Positions 62,735 through 64,000 of a DNA stretch of 64,000 nt are shown here, one piece after another. The DNA is from Lactobacillus panisapium (GTDB taxonomy: Bacteria > Bacillota > Bacilli > Lactobacillales > Lactobacillaceae): contig NZ_CP048268.1 in NCBI RefSeq assembly GCF_019469265.1, forward strand, positions 182,001 to 246,000, in the 5' to 3' direction. Both the position numbers and the translations under genes were made by a program. The notes below the pieces were generated by a model that ran no database searches, was not told where the DNA came from, and was given only the letters and a program-made list of their open reading frames with translations. How positions within the stretch are numbered: position 1 is the first letter of the stretch; every line of letters starts with the position of its first letter.

Positions 62735-63526
62735 ATGGAAAATGATCCGTTAATTTTTGATGTTAATATTGCCAAAGAAAAGCCCAATTCATACCGGAAA
62801 ACCAAGAATAAGTCAGGCTGTCCCTTTTGTGCACCAGATGAATTGAGCAATATTTATGACCGTAACGGCGATATGATCTGGCTGCGCAACAAATATCCTA
62901 CGTTGCGTGATACGGTTCAAACTGTTCTAATTGAGTCGAGCGATCATCAAGGCGATATTACCACCTATTCTACTAAACAAAACCGGGCGTTAATGCGTTT
63001 TTCTTTAGCATGCTTTAATAAAATGCGAAAGCAAGAAGAGTTTCGGTCAACCTTGTGGTATAAAAATTTTGGCCCGCAATCGGGTGGATCACTCATTCAT
63101 CCTCATATGCAGATTGTTGGCCTGAAAAAGCAAGACGGCTACCATTATTTGTCAGAAAAGAATTTTAATGGGGTTACTTTGTTTAACCAGGAAAACGTAG
63201 AAGTCAATATTGCTCGTTTTCCGGTTCAAGGCTATATTGAAATTAATATCAATTTGCTTAATAGCGCCGGTATAGACTTGTGGGCAGATTGGATTCAATG
63301 CGGGGCAAAATATATGCTGACGGTTCTTTCGAATGGCCGGTGTGATTCGTATAACCTCTTTTTTTATCCGCGAAAAAATAATGTGATTTGTGCTAAGCTG
63401 ATTGCGCGTTTTGCTGCGCCACCATATTTTGTTGGCTACAAACTATCCCAAGTAGATAACGAAGAGAAATTACAGGACGAGGCCCAAAAATTACGGCAGT
63501 TTTTTGCTATCACCGCTAATAAATAA
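62735..63526 (+). CDS. DUF4931 (GalT/HIT-like) protein
   Basis: 263 aa. CPFC at about residue 29 (zinc-like pair) and the HIT-type IHPHMQIVG motif (about 127) mark a galactose-1-phosphate-uridylyltransferase-like fold. Function unknown. AGGAGG ribosome site. Confidence 0.8.
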   Translation: MENDPLIFDVNIAKEKPNSYRKTKNKSGCPFCAPDELSNIYDRNGDMIWLRNKYPTLRDTVQTVLIESSDHQGDITTYSTKQNRALMRFSLACFNKMRKQEEFRSTLWYKNFGPQSGGSLIHPHMQIVGLKKQDGYHYLSEKNFNGVTLFNQENVEVNIARFPVQGYIEININLLNSAGIDLWADWIQCGAKYMLTVLSNGRCDSYNLFFYPRKNNVICAKLIARFAAPPYFVGYKLSQVDNEEKLQDEAQKLRQFFAITANK

Positions 63527-63661
63527 TTAAACTTGCCGTAGATAGTATTGATAGTTTTTCTTTATGCCATTATTATAATTTTTAATAATCTTAAGCACGA
63601 TTATTTGCGGCTTATTTGGTTTAGCAATATAATGACAACGTGTTATTTAAGGAGAAATCAG

Positions 63662-64000
63662 ATGCGTAGAGAACAAACTAGAAACTTGGCAATTACTGCC
63701 TTATTTATTGCAATTTTTTTACTGCAGACTTTCGTCCCTAATATTGGTTATATCCGTATTTTGCCTGGCTTGCCTGCAATTACTACAGCGCCGTTGACTG
63801 TTGCTGTTTATTCACTGTTAATGGGACCGGTTGCCGGAACTTGTTTTGGCATTTTCTGGGGACTGCTACGGGTGATCCTAGCATATACCCAGCCTGGAGA
63901 TATGGTCAGCTTAATCCTATTCCAGAATATTTTTATTTCATTTATCCCAAGTATTTGTGCGGGACTTTTCCCAGGGCTAATTGGTAAGGCCAGTCAAAAT
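63662..64000 (+). CDS. ECF transporter S component, 5' part
   Basis: The ATG at 63662 follows AAGGAG and the frame stays open to the right edge. The 113 visible residues have about three membrane segments and the conserved layout of an ECF S subunit: RNLAITALFIAIFLLQTFVP, IRILPGLPAITTAPLTVAVY, GTCFGIFWGLLRVILAY. It is similar to pantothenate (PanT) or folate-type S components; the substrate is not certain. Confidence 0.8.
   Translation, partial: MRREQTRNLAITALFIAIFLLQTFVPNIGYIRILPGLPAITTAPLTVAVYSLLMGPVAGTCFGIFWGLLRVILAYTQPGDMVSLILFQNIFISFIPSICAGLFPGLIGKASQN

Overview
The window looks like chromosomal DNA of a Lactobacillus in the narrow sense (L. acidophilus / L. delbrueckii group). The DNA is AT-rich. 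The gene set includes two SLAP-domain surface proteins, two BspA-like repeat proteins, a helveticin J homologue, an Apf-like mini surface protein, PepN, RarA, Ddl and AsnA. Names rest on motifs and family knowledge read from the sequence; no database search was run.

Layout. 1-4.3 kb: the 3' part of a GH32 sucrose hydrolase, then a TPP-riboswitch-controlled ECF module (fused double ATPase plus EcfT, no S component beside it) divergent from an AraC-type regulator. 4.3-9 kb: htpX-lemA, an ion transporter, a HesB-like protein, a 46-residue basic protein and an HNH protein. 9-10.9 kb: a decayed stretch with an IS1182-like transposase relic, another relic ORF and small unknown genes. 10.9-18.6 kb: a surface-protein cluster in which a minus-strand SLAP gene alternates with a plus-strand BspA-like gene; a 3' remnant of a third SLAP copy lies between the two BspA genes, so the unit was probably duplicated. 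18.7-20.9 kb: a RibD_C reductase and rarA.

20.9-31.1 kb is the most distinctive part: a PucR-type regulator and an alpha/beta hydrolase divergent from an FdrA-DUF1116 fusion (1005 aa), DUF2877, an MFS transporter, carbamate kinase and a DAACS symporter. In E. coli FdrA, YlbE (DUF1116) and YlbF (DUF2877) are AllF, AllG and AllH, the parts of oxamate carbamoyltransferase. I infer that this operon phosphorolyses an imported carbamoyl compound (oxalurate or a related ureide) to carbamoyl phosphate, makes ATP with carbamate kinase, and exchanges substrate and product through two carriers. No upstream allantoin genes are in the window. The promoter region has a cre-like site over the -35 box and a perfect 16-bp palindrome over the -10 box.

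31.1-45.9 kb: a truncated paralogue of the small protein at 9.9 kb, a lysine-riboswitch-controlled amino acid ABC transporter, DNA glycosylase, DUF488, TerC, sirtuin, T-box-controlled asnA, a nitroreductase, cardiolipin synthase, a lipase-like protein, RNase H, a DUF1002 protein, and a glycosyltransferase coupled to a hydrolase with Asp at the nucleophile position. 46-64 kb: prs, a TetR-membrane protein pair, a deoxyribosyltransferase, a CAP protein, helveticin J, ddl with a RacA-like protein, two YibE/F proteins with a hydrolase, the Apf-like protein, pepN, a zinc-ribbon membrane protein, an L,D-transpeptidase, a DUF4931 protein and the start of an ECF S component. No tRNA, rRNA, CRISPR array or intact mobile element was seen.
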